64,000 nucleotides of DNA from Echinostoma caproni. Lineage: Eukaryota > Platyhelminthes > Trematoda > Plagiorchiida > Echinostomatidae. Below the pieces are notes generated by a model, which had not been told where the DNA came from, did no database searches, and worked only from the letters and a program-made list of their open reading frames with translations. The translations under genes were made by a program, and so were the position numbers. The stretch is from contig UZAN01039530.1 in assembly GCA_900618425.1 (NCBI GenBank), positions 33,735 through 97,734 on the forward strand, in the 5' to 3' direction. Positions 61,778 to 64,000 of the stretch are shown here, in pieces (the stretch's first letter is position 1; each line of letters begins with the position of its first letter).

Positions 61778-63130
61778 TTAAGAGGCACGGCTAATGATGG
61801 TCAATCCACGTGGAAGCAAATTCAAATCTTTCTTAAGGAGGTTAGGAAAAATAACGGGTGAACAATAAAGTAAAACAGGGAAAACACACTGATACAGAAT
61901 TTTGGAACTGATTGATTGTGGAATACGAAGCTGACGAAGTTTACGGGTATGAAAAGAAAATCGTCGAAGCTTACTGACGATGTGTTGAATGTGAGAGGTC
62001 CAGTGAAGATTAGTATCAATAGGAACGCCCAAGTGTTTAATACGATTTACCCGGGATACTGGTTCGGAACCAATCGATACCGGTTCATATGGGAAAGAAG
62101 AGCTTGATAGTGTAAAGAGTCGTTCGAAACATCTGGAGGGATTAAGAGATACACCCGATGACGCGGAAAACCGTTGGACATTATGCAAGTTGTCAGAGAT
62201 GGTTTGACACAAAACCACATCGTCAGCATACTTGAAGAGAGAAATAGGGGCGCAAGCAGACAAGTCACTAATATACGTAGAAAATAAGTATGGGGAAAGA
62301 ACTGCACCTTGGAGTACTCCAGAGCTGTTGAACAACGGTTTGGATATCTTTCCACCCAACCTGGTACACTGAGTTCTCCCGGAGAAGTAATCGGCAAGCC
62401 AAGCTAATAATAATAATAATAATACCAAAGGTCTCTAGTTTATGAAAAAGAACGGAACTGGGAATAGAATCAAAAGCAGACGATTAGTCCAGAAGCACAC
62501 AACGGACAGATTTCGCAGTCATTCAAGGATTTGGTAATTTTATGTGAAAGAGATTAAACTGTATTCAGCGTGCCTGTATTTCGTTTATAAGCAAACTGAA
62601 GAGGATCATATGAAACATCAATGGAGGACTGAATGCGCTTAAGAACAACACGCTGTGCTAGCTTAAGTCCAACAGAGGTTAAAACAATAGGACGGAAGCG
62701 TTTGGTTAGAATGTGTGAAGTAGAGAATTTGCGAATGGGAACAATTGTTACTGGTTTCCAACAGTCTGATATAGAGCAGGGTTTTAAGGAATATAGATAC
62801 CTGTTTAACCAGCAACCCCTTAGATTATATTTTCCGATGGAAGGACAAATATAACAAGAACCTTCAATGAGGAATGAAAAGCAATCAGCAAAAAATGACC
62901 GAGAATCGAAAGTAGGTACAAATAGCTTGATAGACAAACTATTTGGCGCCATATTATAGCACCAAACTCATTAACTTTTGACTTGGCCGAAATGAAACAC
63001 AGTCAGATCATTTTAGAGGTCACCAGGGAGAATGAAATTTTCGGAGAACTAAAAGAGCTCTGGTTCTGGGAAAGAAGTCATTACGGCCAGTTTCAAACGG
63101 TCTTCAAACCACTGTAGGTCTCTGAATACA
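61778..63130 (-). pseudogene. CR1/L2-group non-LTR retrotransposon RT, copy B
   Basis: The minus strand reads almost the whole RT. CWKPVTIVPIRK and RPIVLTSVGLKLAQRV open the domain (about 62640-62790), and YDPLQFAYKRN (about 62580) is next. LLD-x-SSAFDSIPSSVLFHKL (motif A, about 62430-62500) follows in another frame. SGVLQGAVLSPYLFSTYISD (motif B, about 62270-62330) leads to LFKYADDVVLC (motif C, about 62208-62240, catalytic YADD intact). VNRIKHLGVPID and LHWTSHIQHIVSKLRRFSFH then run to a C-terminal helix region that resembles Rex/Babar and L2-type RTs. An (AAT)n tract (62403-62422) lies between motifs A and B and coincides with a frame change. Further frameshifts precede motif A. No endonuclease is visible before about 63.1 kb. 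Confidence 0.88.
62403..62422. repeat. (AAT)n microsatellite in the RT relic
   Basis: Six to seven AAT units between motifs A and B. The minus strand encodes poly-Ile or poly-Leu depending on frame. Confidence 0.9.
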
Positions 63131-63134
63131 TTAA

Positions 63135-64000
63135 TTCGGTTAGGTCTGTAGATTTATGTCATACTGAAACGGGCACCTCATATAAGCACCTTCATAATGT
63201 TCTCAAAAACTAACTCCGTTGAACGTGCGTGCCCCCTAGACAGTCCAACGTCCCTTCCGTCTTAGGATTTGCATAACAATGGTTGACCAGGGAATTCACA
63301 ATTCAAAGGAAACCCACATTTGGCGCGCATAAGCTTGGTTAAACTCTAGTCCAAAATGTTAACAAATGTCGTCTGACAATATCATGGAGATATAGAGGAT
63401 ATTTTGATAAAACTAAATAGTCTCTTGAACTATGGCTAAACAAGCAAATCAGTGATATTTGGGTAACGATTTACTGGTGAAAGCTCTCTCCTTTTAAAAA
63501 ATTATTAATCGAAACAAATGCGGATTAAAGTAATGTGTAACATAAAGCATTGGCACAATTTCCAAGTACTAAACTTTGCCAAATGAAAGCAACAAAATAC
63601 ACCAGGCCGGAGAATGAGTGCTCTGAATAACGACGGTTAAATTTGGTCAAAACACCGGTTTCTTTATTTTAAAATAAACTGGAAATTGCTGGACAGACTG
63701 ATACTAAGTTCACGCAAAATTCGTTTGGCAACGGGAGCATGCACATTTACAATGGAGTATACAGTTTTATCCATGAGAAATGCATCCTGCTCTTCAATCT
63801 ATGATGTCAGATAAACTACGCTGGTTGTCCCCGTAAACGAGAACACTTGCTTGCAAAATGAAACATGCTGAATAATTCTTTGAATAATATGAATAATTTT
63901 CTTTCAACTTATTGCATTTTACACCATGAATATAAAAGATAGGTACTAAACATGCTATTTATAGATAGGTCAATAAATATCCAGTTTCCTCGATGAAATT
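63135..64000. other. unannotated end of window
   Basis: No gene recognised. The 5' part of the minus-strand CR1/L2-like element would lie here if present, but I see no endonuclease motif. Confidence 0.45.

Noticed and set aside
1..64000. CRISPR arrays, bacterial operons, rRNA genes or prophage
   Set aside because: No regularly spaced direct repeats, no dense co-directional genes and no rRNA-like sequence are visible. The content is that of an animal genome.

Overview
This window reads as non-coding, repeat-rich DNA from an animal nuclear genome. It is AT-rich, has no operon-like gene packing, and shows no host gene that I can recognise in 64 kb. What can be identified is almost entirely decayed transposable elements. 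The best taxonomic clue is the mix of Penelope-like elements (PLEs) with a GIY-YIG endonuclease, CR1/L2-group non-LTR retrotransposons, and a tRNA-headed SINE carrying a hammerhead ribozyme of the type known from the schistosome Sm-alpha family. I infer a flatworm, most likely a trematode and possibly a schistosome relative. That is inference, not proof.

Layout: a PLE endonuclease relic (1.0-1.6 kb) with a pyrimidine-rich tail; a fold-back element (3.4-3.8 kb) whose arms recur elsewhere; a PLE endonuclease C-terminus (8.7-9.0 kb); a G-rich/ACT-repeat inverted pair (11.7-11.85 kb); a perfect 17-bp palindrome (15.66 kb); a tRNA-like SINE head (17.2 kb, minus); a PLE 3' end with terminal repeat and inverted flanking fragment (17.96-18.63 kb); an assembly gap (21.76-22.49 kb); a CR1-like element with APE endonuclease and reverse transcriptase (RT) relics (22.5-24.9 kb, minus).

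Further on: a long inverted repeat abutting a CR1/L2-like RT relic (31.9-33.2 kb, minus); a PLE with RT and GIY-YIG relics and an internal hairpin (37.1-38.6 kb, minus); a diverged SINE (42.2 kb); a PLE with RT and endonuclease relics (47.2-48.4 kb); the hammerhead SINE (49.6-49.8 kb); a tRNA-derived SINE (50.8-51.1 kb); a PLE endonuclease relic (51.55-51.95 kb); a 21-bp tandem repeat (52.57 kb); a head-to-head PLE terminal-repeat palindrome (55.0-55.4 kb); a probably artefactual gap (56.04-56.53 kb); a second SINE copy (57.0-57.25 kb); a tRNA-like head (57.6 kb); and a second, better preserved copy of the CR1/L2-like element (61.57-63.1 kb, minus).

Nothing here looks like a working gene set. 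PLE coding relics occur at six loci and a seventh is terminal repeats only. Four of the six coding loci keep only the C-terminal endonuclease end, as expected when reverse transcription starts at the 3' end and stops early. The most interesting individual signals are the hammerhead SINE, the PLE terminal-repeat palindromes with a hammerhead-like core, and the near-perfect hairpin inside the 38-kb PLE reverse transcriptase.
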